A DNA stretch of 49,949 bases from Sphingobacteriaceae bacterium. Its GTDB lineage: Bacteria > Bacteroidota > Bacteroidia > Sphingobacteriales > Sphingobacteriaceae. Positions 17,937 to 26,730 of this stretch are shown here, in pieces. Location: contig CANHGR010000016.1 of NCBI GenBank assembly GCA_947460875.1, positions 1 to 49,949 of the forward strand, in the 5' to 3' direction. Both the position numbers and the translations under genes were made by a program. The first letter of the stretch is position 1; the number at the start of each line of letters is the position of its first letter. The notes under the pieces were generated by a model, which worked only from the letters and a program-made list of their open reading frames with translations, did not search any database and was not told the origin of the DNA.

Positions 17937-20384
17937 ATGATCCGTCAGTTTCTTTTCTTCTTTTTTTTCAATTTAAGTTTTTCACTTTTTGCTCAGCAAA
18001 GTAGCATTGAAGGTAGAATTATCGACGCAGACGGACGTCCGGTTCCCTTTGCTTCAGTATTTGTCAAGAATCATAACATGAGCGTAATTGCAAATGAAAA
18101 TGGACTCTACAAGATAGTATTACAACCTGACAGATATACACTGCTTGTCGGTGTTTTGGGTTATAAGCCAAGGCAGGTTATTGTTTTGCTGCAGAGTTCA
18201 GCTATTGTAAATATTGAAATCGAACAGGAAACTTACTTTCTGAATGAGGTCATCATAAACCCAGCGAAAGAAGATCCTGCCTATGAAATTATTAGAAAAG
18301 TAATAACTAGGCGAAAGTTGCTTCGGGATGAAGCAGGCGACTATGTCTGCGACGTTTACACTAAAGGCGTGCAAAAATTAATTAGCGTGCCTGATAAAAT
18401 ACTTGGAAGAAAGGTGTCGAATTTATTTGCTTTAGATAGTAATGGACAGGCTATCTTATACCAATCAGAAACTCGGTCTAAGATTTATTCTGTTGCCACA
18501 AAACAGAAAGAATTGATGGTGGCCTCTAAAGTTGCCGGAGATAATCAGGGCTTTAGCTTTAACAGTGCTCTCGATCTACAGGTAGATTTTTATAATAATC
18601 TTTTGCACTGGGATGCGCTTGGCAAATCAAGCTTTGTTTCGCCCGTCGCAGATGACGCGATACATTTTTATGAATATAAATTACTAGGTGAGTCTGAACG
18701 AGAAGGAAAAATAGTTTATAAAATTCAGGTTAATCCGGATCATTTACACTCTCCAGGGTTTAGAGGGAATATTTTTGTCTTAAAAGACGAATGGCGCTTG
18801 TATAGCGTGGATTTATATTTAACGGCCGATGCCCGAATTAATTTCGTTGATACGCTTAAAATAACTCAAAATTTTTCCGAAATATCAAAAGGAATTTGGA
18901 AACAATCTGACATTACATTCAAGTTTAACGGACGGGTTTTGGGGTTTGATTTTGCCGGATACGTTAATGGTTTAAATAGCAATTATGATCTCAAAGTGCC
19001 GGCAACTGAATATTTTTCTCGTAATGAGATTATGAAAGTACCGGCCGACGTTAATAGAAAGGACAACACTTATTGGACGCTAAACAGGCCAATGCCGCTA
19101 ACGTTAAACGAGCGAGTTAATTATTTTACTAAAGACAGCATTGACGCTAAAAGGCAGTCGAGAGAGTATCTCGATTCGATTCAGCGCCTCAGAAACAAAT
19201 TTAGACTGATCCCATTCATTCTAGTGGGGCAACAAGCAGAGAATATTTTCAGAAACAGTTCATGGTATATTTACCCATTGCATAATATTGTTTTCTATAA
19301 TACAGTCGAGGGTTGGGGACTCAACCTGAGAGCTCGTTATACCAAGCAATATAATTTCCGGCGTTCTCTGACCTTTGAGCCCAATGTTCGATATGGTTTT
19401 GCCCGCAAGTCGCTAAACATGAACGCTTTGGTAAGCTACCAATATGATACATTACATCATGCCAGCATTAGTTTAAAGGGAGGTACAGACTTTCTTGACT
19501 TAAATAATAGAGGCACACTCAATCTGTTTTATAATACGCTCACTACACTTTTTGATGGGCATAATTATCTTAAGCTGTACCGGTCAAAGTTTATTTCGAT
19601 TAGAACTCAGCGTGAGATTATCGACGGACTCCAGATCACTGCAGGAGCGGAAATTGCGGTGCGTTATCCTGTGAATAATGCATCAAACCGACTTGTTTTT
19701 GATCACGCAGCAAAAGTACTTACTTCCAATAATCCATTTATTCCCGATAAGGATGAGAATCTGTTTCCGATCAATAATGCCTTTATCATTGAGGGTAAAG
19801 TTTCTTACACGTTTGGGCAGCGCTACATCAGCAGGCCGGACGGAAAGATATACCAAACCCCAAGGTATCCAACTATACAATTCGACTATCGAAAAGGAAT
19901 AAAAAATGTCTTTAATTCAGTGGTCGATTATGATTTTATGTCCGCCGATATTTCACAGGATAAAATCTATATGGGGTTGATGGGGAGGAGCTCGTTTTAT
20001 GTATCTGCAGGCATGTTTTCAAGAAAAAAATCACTATATTATCCTGATATTCATCATTTCACAGGTAACCAAACCGCTATTTATAATCCGATTTTTCCAA
20101 ATTTCCACTTTCTTGATTATTACGCTTATAGTACAAGCAGGAAATATTTTGAAGCACATTATGAGCATAATTTTGCCGGTTTATTCATAAGAAAACTTCC
20201 TGTTCTTAGAAATTTAAAGTTAGAAGAGGTAATCGGAGGCGCTTTTTTAACGTTACCTAACAGGACGAATTATAAGGAAGCATATGTAGGACTGCAGCGT
20301 CTGGTTTTTAGGTTTGACTACGGGTATTCCTGGGTTCCCGGCCAAAAACCGAGGCCTGCGTTCCGTTTATTTTACGGCTTTTAG
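17937..20384 (+). CDS. DUF5686 outer-membrane protein with carboxypeptidase-regulatory-like domain (copy 1)
   Basis: The 815-residue protein begins with a very hydrophobic signal peptide ending LFAQ. Next comes a carboxypeptidase-regulatory-like beta-sandwich (about residues 20-105, IEGRIIDADGRPVPFASVFV), then the DUF5686 region with EDPAYEIIRKVI and VYTKGVQKLISVPDKILG. The C-terminal half looks like an outer-membrane barrel, with alternating aromatic strands and a final aromatic (FRLFYGF). GTG at 17922 is an alternative start; the ATG at 17937 directly precedes the signal peptide. The function is unknown; the family is widespread in Bacteroidetes. A paralogue follows 61 bases downstream. Confidence 0.88.
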   Translation: MIRQFLFFFFFNLSFSLFAQQSSIEGRIIDADGRPVPFASVFVKNHNMSVIANENGLYKIVLQPDRYTLLVGVLGYKPRQVIVLLQSSAIVNIEIEQETYFLNEVIINPAKEDPAYEIIRKVITRRKLLRDEAGDYVCDVYTKGVQKLISVPDKILGRKVSNLFALDSNGQAILYQSETRSKIYSVATKQKELMVASKVAGDNQGFSFNSALDLQVDFYNNLLHWDALGKSSFVSPVADDAIHFYEYKLLGESEREGKIVYKIQVNPDHLHSPGFRGNIFVLKDEWRLYSVDLYLTADARINFVDTLKITQNFSEISKGIWKQSDITFKFNGRVLGFDFAGYVNGLNSNYDLKVPATEYFSRNEIMKVPADVNRKDNTYWTLNRPMPLTLNERVNYFTKDSIDAKRQSREYLDSIQRLRNKFRLIPFILVGQQAENIFRNSSWYIYPLHNIVFYNTVEGWGLNLRARYTKQYNFRRSLTFEPNVRYGFARKSLNMNALVSYQYDTLHHASISLKGGTDFLDLNNRGTLNLFYNTLTTLFDGHNYLKLYRSKFISIRTQREIIDGLQITAGAEIAVRYPVNNASNRLVFDHAAKVLTSNNPFIPDKDENLFPINNAFIIEGKVSYTFGQRYISRPDGKIYQTPRYPTIQFDYRKGIKNVFNSVVDYDFMSADISQDKIYMGLMGRSSFYVSAGMFSRKKSLYYPDIHHFTGNQTAIYNPIFPNFHFLDYYAYSTSRKYFEAHYEHNFAGLFIRKLPVLRNLKLEEVIGGAFLTLPNRTNYKEAYVGLQRLVFRFDYGYSWVPGQKPRPAFRLFYGF

Positions 20385-20445
20385 CAATGGTTTAATCTTT
20401 TTAAAAGCAACCAATTAAGATTTTCTTCATCTTTACTTAAACAAT

Positions 20446-22911
20446 ATGACGAAGCTGCTTTTAGGATTTTTTTTTCTCTCGTTTTTCCTTTCCAACCTTT
20501 CTGCTCAAACTTTTAGTCTCTCAGGCAGAGTTACTGGAACCGACGGACGGGCAGTTCCATTCGCTGCCATCTATCTAAAAAATACCACAAAAGGAACTTC
20601 TGCAAATGCTGATGGCGAATACAGGTTAACACTTAGTTTGGGCAAATATGAAGTCGTTTACCGAGCATTGAATTTTAAACAGGAGATAAAGGAAATCAAT
20701 CTGCAAAGCTCGCAGCGGTTAAACGTTGTATTAATTAATGAAGCGTACGAATTGCAGACCGTAACAATAAGTGGAGCCGAAGATCCCGCTTATCGGATAA
20801 TGCGAAACACGATTAAAGAACGTAAAAGGCATTTAGAAGAAGTTCTGTCTTACACAACCGACGTATATATCAAAGGCGTGCAAAAACTTTTATCAGCACC
20901 AAAAAAGTTTTTAGGACGAGATATCGATAAGGTTTTGTCAGAACAGGAGTTAGATTCTAATCGAACGGGAATTATTTATTTATCTGAGTCTGAATCAAAG
21001 TTTAGTTTTTCTAGACCTGACAAGATTCACGAGGAAATGAATGCTTCAAAAGTTTCAGGAAGCAATCGCTCTTTTAGTTTCAATCGGGCGTCTGACATGA
21101 AGTTTAATTTTTATGAGAATTTATCTTACTGGGATGAGCTTAGTGCGCGACCAATGGTATCACCAATTGCTGAAAATGCCCTATTTTATTACGACTATAA
21201 GTTGCTAGGCACAATACAAGAAAATGGCGAAACGATTCATAAAATAATGGTCGTACCAAAGCGTAGGGCGGACCCTGTTTTCCGTGGGAATATCTATATC
21301 ATCGAAGGCGGTTGGCGTATCTATTCGGTAAATCTGCAGCTCACAAAAGAGTCTAATCTAAATTTTGTTGACACCTTGAAAATTGATCAGCAGTTTTTTC
21401 CTGTTAGCGAGAAAATTTGGATGCCCTCCGGTATAAAATTTGAGTTTACGGGAGGCGCACTAGGTTTTCGACTTGGCGGATACTACATAGCTGTGTATAA
21501 AAACTATAATATCAATCCAGCGCTCGATAAAAAGGAATTTGTCGAGACTCTGCGCATCACCACGGAGGTGAATAAAAAAGATTCAGTCTATTGGCTGCAA
21601 AATAGACCCCTTCCTTTAACAGATGAAGAAAAGCGCGATTATATAAAGAAGGAATCAATTGCTTTAAAGCGGGAGTCAAAACCCTACCTGGATTCTTTAG
21701 ACAAAGTCAATAATAAGTTTAAAATTATCCGTTTTCTAATCGGAAGTGGGCATAATATTAGGAATCGATATGAAAAAGAAACATACAGTTTTAGTCCTTT
21801 GATTAACTCTAACACGTTTTTTTATAATACTGTCGAAGGATTTGCCCTGAATTATGGCGTTTCCTACACCAAACAGTTTGATACAACTCAAAACAGAAAT
21901 ACCGTCTTTTCTGGTCGTATTAGGTACGGTTTTGGAAACAAAAAGTTTCATGGGTCGGGAAGTGCTGTTTTTCCTGTTAAGGGATACTCGTTAAGCGTTA
22001 ACCTTGGTTCAAATGTCTTGGACATGAACTCAGAGGGTGGAATTACGACTCGAGCCAACAGCATCAATTCACTTCTTTACGAAACAAACTATCAAAAGTT
22101 TTACCAAAAAAAGTTTTTGGGGGCAACGATTTCAGGACGAATTTCAGGCGGGATTACTGCGACGATGGGCGCAGAATGGGCAAGCAGAATGTGGCTGCCT
22201 AATGCGTCTGATTATACGATCAGAAATCTTGACGACAAAGCGTTTAGCTCCAATAATCCCTTTGTCCCGGCTTTAGATGTACCTTTATTTCCCGAAAACC
22301 AGTCGCTTAAACTTAATATACGCTTCAGCTATGAATTCAGTAAGAAATACGTCACTTATCCTCGCGGACGATATTATCTTCCCTCTAAATATCCTAGGAT
22401 TAACCTGAGCTATACAAAGGCCATAAACAATGTATTCGGATCAGATGTCGACTACGATTTTATATCGGCAGACATTTCCAAATCAACTATAAAATTAGGC
22501 TTATACGGAAAAACTTCATTCTTAATATCTGCAGGTAAATACTTGAATAATAGTCAATTATATTATATTGATTCTAAGCACTTTGTGGGTACTCAAACTT
22601 TGGCGTTTGAACAGCGCCAACACGCCTTTCTTCTATTAGACTATTATCTTAACAGCACGGCAGATAAATATTTTGAAGCCCACGCCGAGCATAATTTTTC
22701 GGGATTTATTTTAAATAAAATCCCGCTCATCAGACAGCTAAAACTGCAAGAGATTATTGGCGCAAACTATTTGTCTACTCCTGCACTAAATAACTATAGT
22801 GAGTTATACTTAGGATTTAAATATCTTAATTTTAAGGGCTTATATGGCATGTCTTTTGATCAAAATAACAAACTACGGTCGGGTTTTAGAATAGGATATA
22901 GCCTTCTATAA
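20446..22911 (+). CDS. DUF5686 outer-membrane protein with carboxypeptidase-regulatory-like domain (copy 2)
   Basis: The 821 residues follow the same plan as the upstream gene: signal peptide ending NLSAQ, a regulatory beta-sandwich (LSGRVTGTDGRAVPFAAIYL), the core EDPAYRIMRNTIKERK with VYIKGVQKLLSAPKKFLG, and a barrel-like C-terminus ending FRIGYSLL. The shared motifs in the same order point to a tandem duplication that has since diverged well. Both copies probably come from one transcript or adjacent promoters. TonB-plug or ligand motifs were not seen, so a SusC role is not supported. Confidence 0.88.
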   Translation: MTKLLLGFFFLSFFLSNLSAQTFSLSGRVTGTDGRAVPFAAIYLKNTTKGTSANADGEYRLTLSLGKYEVVYRALNFKQEIKEINLQSSQRLNVVLINEAYELQTVTISGAEDPAYRIMRNTIKERKRHLEEVLSYTTDVYIKGVQKLLSAPKKFLGRDIDKVLSEQELDSNRTGIIYLSESESKFSFSRPDKIHEEMNASKVSGSNRSFSFNRASDMKFNFYENLSYWDELSARPMVSPIAENALFYYDYKLLGTIQENGETIHKIMVVPKRRADPVFRGNIYIIEGGWRIYSVNLQLTKESNLNFVDTLKIDQQFFPVSEKIWMPSGIKFEFTGGALGFRLGGYYIAVYKNYNINPALDKKEFVETLRITTEVNKKDSVYWLQNRPLPLTDEEKRDYIKKESIALKRESKPYLDSLDKVNNKFKIIRFLIGSGHNIRNRYEKETYSFSPLINSNTFFYNTVEGFALNYGVSYTKQFDTTQNRNTVFSGRIRYGFGNKKFHGSGSAVFPVKGYSLSVNLGSNVLDMNSEGGITTRANSINSLLYETNYQKFYQKKFLGATISGRISGGITATMGAEWASRMWLPNASDYTIRNLDDKAFSSNNPFVPALDVPLFPENQSLKLNIRFSYEFSKKYVTYPRGRYYLPSKYPRINLSYTKAINNVFGSDVDYDFISADISKSTIKLGLYGKTSFLISAGKYLNNSQLYYIDSKHFVGTQTLAFEQRQHAFLLLDYYLNSTADKYFEAHAEHNFSGFILNKIPLIRQLKLQEIIGANYLSTPALNNYSELYLGFKYLNFKGLYGMSFDQNNKLRSGFRIGYSLL

Positions 22912-22945
22912 ACTCATTAGGCCTTTTTTCTCGACTTGAAATTCC

Positions 22946-22953
22946 TATCTTTG
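22946..22953 (+). promoter_or_regulatory. Bacteroidetes -7 box for trhO
   Basis: TATCTTTG is an exact TAnnTTTG match, 37 bases before the trhO ATG. The nearest upstream TTG is too close to serve as a -33 box. Confidence 0.5.
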
Positions 22954-22990
22954 CACTGCATTAAACGCTGTTTGCAGCAGTATCAATGAA

Positions 22991-23947
22991 ATGAATTCAT
23001 ATCAAACACTACTTTACTATTGCTATAGTGCGATAGATAATGCGGAACAATTTGCCGCAGACCATCTTAATTTTTGTAAGTCTGTTAACCTTGTTGGTCG
23101 AATTATCATTGCCGATGAGGGTTTGAATGGAACAGTTTCCGGAACGGCGGAGTCGTGTAAGATTTACATGGATACCATTTTGGCAGATCCCCGATTTGCA
23201 GAAACTGAATTCAAAATCGATGAGGTAGCAGAGCCTTCTTTTATAAAAATGCATTGTCGCTATAAATCTGAAATTGTTTATTCAGGCTTACGTGATCCTA
23301 AGCTAATTGATCCAACAAAGAAAACAGGTATCCACCTCGAGCCGGAAGAATTTCTGGAGATGAAAGATAGGGATGATGTGGTAATTTTAGATGTACGGTC
23401 TGACTACGAGCATTCGCTGGGCAAGTTTAAAAATGCATTAACCCTTGATATAGAGAATTTTAGGGATTTCCCAGCTAAAATCAATGAGTTAGCGAAATAC
23501 AAAGACAAAAAAATTCTTACATATTGTACTGGCGGAATTAAGTGCGAAAAAGCATCGGCCTTGCTTTTGCATGAAGGCTTTGAAAATGTGTACCAGTTAC
23601 ACGGTGGTATCATTAAATACGGTAAAGAAGCAGGCGGGAAGGATTTTGAAGGGAAATGTTATGTGTTTGATAATCGAGTGGCAGTTGATGTAAATTCTGT
23701 TAATCCGATTGTGATTTCTACCTGCTATAATTGCGGTAAAAACACAACAAAGATGATTAATTGCGCGAATCCGGAATGCAATGAGCATTTTACGCAGTGT
23801 GATGAATGCGGCGAGGCACTTGATGGTTGCTGTTCAACTGTTTGTCAGTCCCATCCGCGAAAGCGACAATATGATGGAACAGGATATTATGTAAAAATTC
23901 CACAGCCCGTTAACACCGCTAAGCGATCGAAGGCGATAGGCGCATGA
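22991..23947 (+). CDS. trhO: tRNA uridine(34) hydroxylase, rhodanese-like
   Basis: TrhO (YceA family) hydroxylates U34 of certain tRNAs. The 318-residue protein has the N-terminal acylphosphatase-like part (VGRIIIADEGLNGTVSGT) and a rhodanese domain (VVILDVRSDYEHSLGKFKNA) with the catalytic Cys179 in LTYCTGGIKCEKASA. A cysteine-rich C-terminus (CYNCGK, CANPEC, CDECG) probably binds zinc. A second ATG at 22986 is out of frame. The stop TGA overlaps the ATG of the broken DUF486 gene as ATGA. Confidence 0.94.
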   Translation: MNSYQTLLYYCYSAIDNAEQFAADHLNFCKSVNLVGRIIIADEGLNGTVSGTAESCKIYMDTILADPRFAETEFKIDEVAEPSFIKMHCRYKSEIVYSGLRDPKLIDPTKKTGIHLEPEEFLEMKDRDDVVILDVRSDYEHSLGKFKNALTLDIENFRDFPAKINELAKYKDKKILTYCTGGIKCEKASALLLHEGFENVYQLHGGIIKYGKEAGGKDFEGKCYVFDNRVAVDVNSVNPIVISTCYNCGKNTTKMINCANPECNEHFTQCDECGEALDGCCSTVCQSHPRKRQYDGTGYYVKIPQPVNTAKRSKAIGA

Positions 23948-24336
23948 GAATAAGCACGGTTAGTCGTGCGATCCTAAGTATCTCGATTATTTTCATGACT
24001 CTAGCTTGGTAAGTGTAATTGAAATTCGGAGAGATGGAATGAAGCAGAGACTTCGGATTGATCGCCATAATTCTGATTTTTTGGGGCATTGCGCTTGCAG
24101 AATATCCTTTTCAGATTCCCGCCAATAAATATGGATTTAAAGAAAATGGAGGCCCGTTCAACCTTTTAGAATTAAAAGTAATTCATGAGGCTTTATCAGT
24201 TTTAGTTTTTCTGTTCGTTACTATCGTATTTTTCAAAACTGAAAAAGTAGCATGGAACTATCTGGGGGGCTTTGGGTTCATTCGACTTGCCGTCTTTTTA
24301 TTATTAAAAACTGGCAGCAAAAAATGGCTAATTTAG
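23944..24336 (+). pseudogene. DUF486 (DMT-type) membrane protein gene with three in-frame stops
   Basis: One uninterrupted frame runs from the ATG at 23944 (overlapping the trhO stop as ATGA) to the TAG at 24334-24336. Its translation matches DUF486 family landmarks: FMTLAW near the start, LKF shortly after, IALAEYPFQIPANKYGF in the centre and WNYLGGFGFIRLAVFLL near the end. Three stops interrupt it: TAA at 24010 (where the family has Tyr after Trp), TAA at 24016 (where it has His) and TGA at 24040. No frameshift is needed. The intact part after 24058 has no good start codon. The family is a small four-helix membrane protein of unknown substrate. The gene is probably inactivated recently, as codons around the stops still align. 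Confidence 0.85.
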
Positions 24337-24359
24337 ACTGACCAAATCAATTATAAATC

Positions 24360-25031
24360 ATGTCAAAATCGGTAACGAAACTCTTCTTTCTAGTGTTAAT
24401 TTTTTGTGTAGGAGACAGCTATTGTCAGCAAAAGCCTCGATTCTATGATGAAATTCAAGCTTTTAAGAAGCAGGACAGCCTTCATTTTCCGAAGAAGAAT
24501 TCCATTCTACTTGTCGGAAGCTCATCATTCAGATTCTGGACAAGCGCTCAGGCAGATTTCCCGGCTTATCCAATATTGAATCGTGGATTTGGAGGAGCTA
24601 CCCTTCTGGATATGATTAGATATGCAAACGATATTATTTTACCTTATAATCCAAAGCAGATCCTGATCTATTGCGGTGAAAATGATTTAGGAGAATCAGA
24701 TACGATGTCTGTGCAGACAGTAGTAAATCATTTCAAGCAATTGTACGGCATCCTTAGGAAAGGACTGGGAAATAATGTTAATATTTCATACGTTTCAATG
24801 AAGCCCAGCGTCCTTAGGGAGAAAATAATGCCCAAACTTGATGCGGCGAATTTGAAGATCAAGGCTTTTCTTGCTGCGGAGAATAATACCCAATTTATAG
24901 ATGTTTATCATGCCATGCTAACCAAAGATGGCGTACCGATGCCTGAAATATTCAGGGATGATAAATTACACATGAAGCAGAATGGCTATGCAATATGGCA
25001 AAAAACTATAGAGCCTTATTTAGTGAACTAA
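24360..25031 (+). CDS. Exported SGNH/GDSL-type hydrolase
   Basis: The 223-residue protein has a signal peptide (LVLIFCVGDSYCQQ) and the four SGNH blocks: the nucleophile Ser in LLVGSSSFRFW, Gly in ILNRGFGGAT, Asn in YCGENDLGES, and Asp/His in FRDDKLHMKQNGY. The family hydrolyses esters of lipids, sugars or acetylated glycans. The form here resembles the short GDSL-like acylhydrolases common in Bacteroidetes envelopes. The substrate cannot be read from the sequence. It lies 23 bases downstream of the DUF486 pseudogene. Confidence 0.87.
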   Translation: MSKSVTKLFFLVLIFCVGDSYCQQKPRFYDEIQAFKKQDSLHFPKKNSILLVGSSSFRFWTSAQADFPAYPILNRGFGGATLLDMIRYANDIILPYNPKQILIYCGENDLGESDTMSVQTVVNHFKQLYGILRKGLGNNVNISYVSMKPSVLREKIMPKLDAANLKIKAFLAAENNTQFIDVYHAMLTKDGVPMPEIFRDDKLHMKQNGYAIWQKTIEPYLVN

Positions 25032-25034
25032 AGG

Positions 25035-25703
25035 TTAATCTTTATTCTGCTTGATATTTTTAATGTTAAATCTGGGTTTATAAGCGGCTGGGTTGTTCGG
25101 TTGCTGTGGCGATTCGTCTTTTGATTGTTCTTCTTCCTTTTCAATTTCTGATTTAGCGACAATAGCTTTCATATTGAATTTAGGTTTATATGTGGCTGGT
25201 TTTTCAGAGATTTCTTCTATGTTATCAGCCGGTATTGATTCTCCGAGGTTATTATTCTGCTTGACTGGAGCAGTTTGCATGTTAAACCTTGGCTGATATG
25301 CAGGTCTAGGTTTCTCCTCCGGTAGGGTGGATCCCATGTCCGATGAAAGATAATCTTTGTCGGGGGTCTCAATTGAAGGACTTTCAATTGCTTGATTCGC
25401 AAGCGTTTTTGGCTTAAACGTCGGCGTGTAAGAATGTTTCTGTTCGATGGTAGGATATTCGAGCGGTTCGGTTTGAGTAGCGATAGCTGATTTTTCTATC
25501 TGGACTTTGGTAGCTTTTGGCTCAGCCTTTAGATGGTATGCCCGGCGGATTTTGTTAAAAAGAAATTTCTTACTATGGTCGAAGCTTTTCTCACCCATCT
25601 GTTGGTATTCGCTTTTAAACTCTGCATATAATATAGGTTCGGCCGCGCTGAACTGCGACAGGTCGATTCTTTTTTTAGCTGAAAATTCTTCGAAGCTTAA
25701 CAA
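25035..25703 (-). CDS. Unknown protein with four evenly spaced YxPxF motifs
   Basis: I do not recognise a domain. The first 60 residues look folded (helical, charged, ending NKIRRAYHLKA). The rest is low in hydrophobics and probably disordered. A short motif recurs four times: SYTPTFKP, AYQPRFNM, TYKPKFNM and AYKPRFNI, with the tyrosines at residues 92, 136, 172 and 208 (spacing 44, 36, 36). The linkers are acidic and rich in P, E and S. The only start giving the folded N-terminus is TTG at 25703, directly after an in-frame stop; the next Met is residue 36. It converges on the SGNH hydrolase gene, three bases away. Confidence 0.65.
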   Translation of the reverse strand: MLSFEEFSAKKRIDLSQFSAAEPILYAEFKSEYQQMGEKSFDHSKKFLFNKIRRAYHLKAEPKATKVQIEKSAIATQTEPLEYPTIEQKHSYTPTFKPKTLANQAIESPSIETPDKDYLSSDMGSTLPEEKPRPAYQPRFNMQTAPVKQNNNLGESIPADNIEEISEKPATYKPKFNMKAIVAKSEIEKEEEQSKDESPQQPNNPAAYKPRFNIKNIKQNKD

Positions 25704-25783
25704 TTATAATGAGTATTTAAGAACAGTAACTTTGTTTAACCTTTAATCTAAATTAAACAATTAATACTAGTTGAGAGCATTAA

Positions 25784-26506
25784 CTAAGCCATATTGTGGT
25801 AAACCGCCTGCACATCATCATCCTCTTCAAGTTTGTCTATTAGCTTTAAAACATCGGCAGCTTGTTCTTCATTAATTTCGGTAGTAGATTCGGCCACGCG
25901 TTCCAACTTTGCACTTGTAACAGCAATTCCTTTTTCCTCTAAGGCCTTTTGCATCTTACCGAAATCCTCAAAAGAAGTGTGGATCACTCCTACATCTTTT
26001 CCTTCCTCATCCTCCTCCACGTAAAGATCTTCCAGCCCGGCGTCGATCAATTCAAACTCCAGCTCTTCTAGGTCTAAATCTCCTGGTTCAAAACGAAAAA
26101 CAGATTTACGGGTAAAAATAAAATCAAGTGATCCGGTTTTGCCAAGAGCGCCACCGGTTTTACTGAAATAGCTTCGCACGTTGGCAACCGTTCGGTTATT
26201 GTTATCTGTAGCAGTTTCGACCAAAACGGCAACACCATGCGCAGCATATCCTTCAAAAACAGTCTCTTCGTAATTATTTTCATCTTTACTTGAAGCACGT
26301 TTTATAGCCGCGTCAACCCTGTCTTTGGGCATGTTAACAGCCTTTGAATTTTGAATTGCCGTACGCAATCTTGAGTTAGTGTCAGGGCTTGGTCCACCTG
26401 CTTTAACTGCCATGACAATTTCCTTGCCCAGACGCGTAAACTGAACGGCCATTTTTGCCCAACGCTTAAATTTTCTCTCTTTTCGGAATTCAAATGCTCT
26501 TCCCAT
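25784..26506 (-). CDS. YebC/PmpR family protein
   Basis: YebC proteins were described as transcription regulators; more recent work links them to ribosome function at difficult peptide sequences. The 240-residue protein shows the family N-terminus (MGRAFEFRKERKFKRWAKMA), the block GPSPDTNSRLRTAIQNSKA with NMPKDRVDAAIKRA, and FEGYAAHGVAVLVE, then the acidic C-terminal domain. A TTG codon at 26515 would add three residues; the ATG at 26506 matches the conserved MGR start. It is transcribed away from the RraA-like gene. Two -7 boxes lie just upstream. Confidence 0.93.
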   Translation of the reverse strand: MGRAFEFRKERKFKRWAKMAVQFTRLGKEIVMAVKAGGPSPDTNSRLRTAIQNSKAVNMPKDRVDAAIKRASSKDENNYEETVFEGYAAHGVAVLVETATDNNNRTVANVRSYFSKTGGALGKTGSLDFIFTRKSVFRFEPGDLDLEELEFELIDAGLEDLYVEEDEEGKDVGVIHTSFEDFGKMQKALEEKGIAVTSAKLERVAESTTEINEEQAADVLKLIDKLEEDDDVQAVYHNMA

Positions 26507-26512
26507 ACGATA

Positions 26513-26545
26513 CAAATCTATTTGTGATATCTATCTGCAAATGTA
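26513..26545 (-). promoter_or_regulatory. Promoter region of yebC with two -7 boxes
   Basis: On the minus strand TACATTTG (26545-26538) and TAGATTTG (26520-26513) both match TAnnTTTG. The second has a TTG exactly 17 bases upstream, taken from the end of the first box, giving a full TTG-N17-TAnnTTTG promoter, but it would yield an almost leaderless mRNA. The first gives a leader of about 25 bases without a clear -33 box. Confidence 0.5.
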
Positions 26546-26730
26546 AAAAATTAGCGAATGATCTTGTGGTTTGTTTTTGACTGTTATTTTAACATGCGAA
26601 CCATAAAATAGACTTTCAACAGCGAAATTAAATTTTAGACGAATCCTAAAATTCTTTATCTTTCCAATCGTAAAAAAAGGACTCGAATTTTTTCCAGATG
26701 CAACTAGTTGGAAAATCAAATGCTAATAAT

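Noticed and set aside
17937-22911. SusC/TonB-dependent receptor pair
   Set aside because: Both proteins start with a carboxypeptidase-regulatory-like domain as SusC does, but no plug domain or TonB box follows and no SusD gene is present; DUF5686 motifs fit instead.
24058-24336. A 92-residue membrane protein starting at 24058
   Set aside because: The start would be a TTG in the middle of the DUF486 alignment; the family's first helix lies upstream in the same frame behind three stop codons, so this is a pseudogene remainder.
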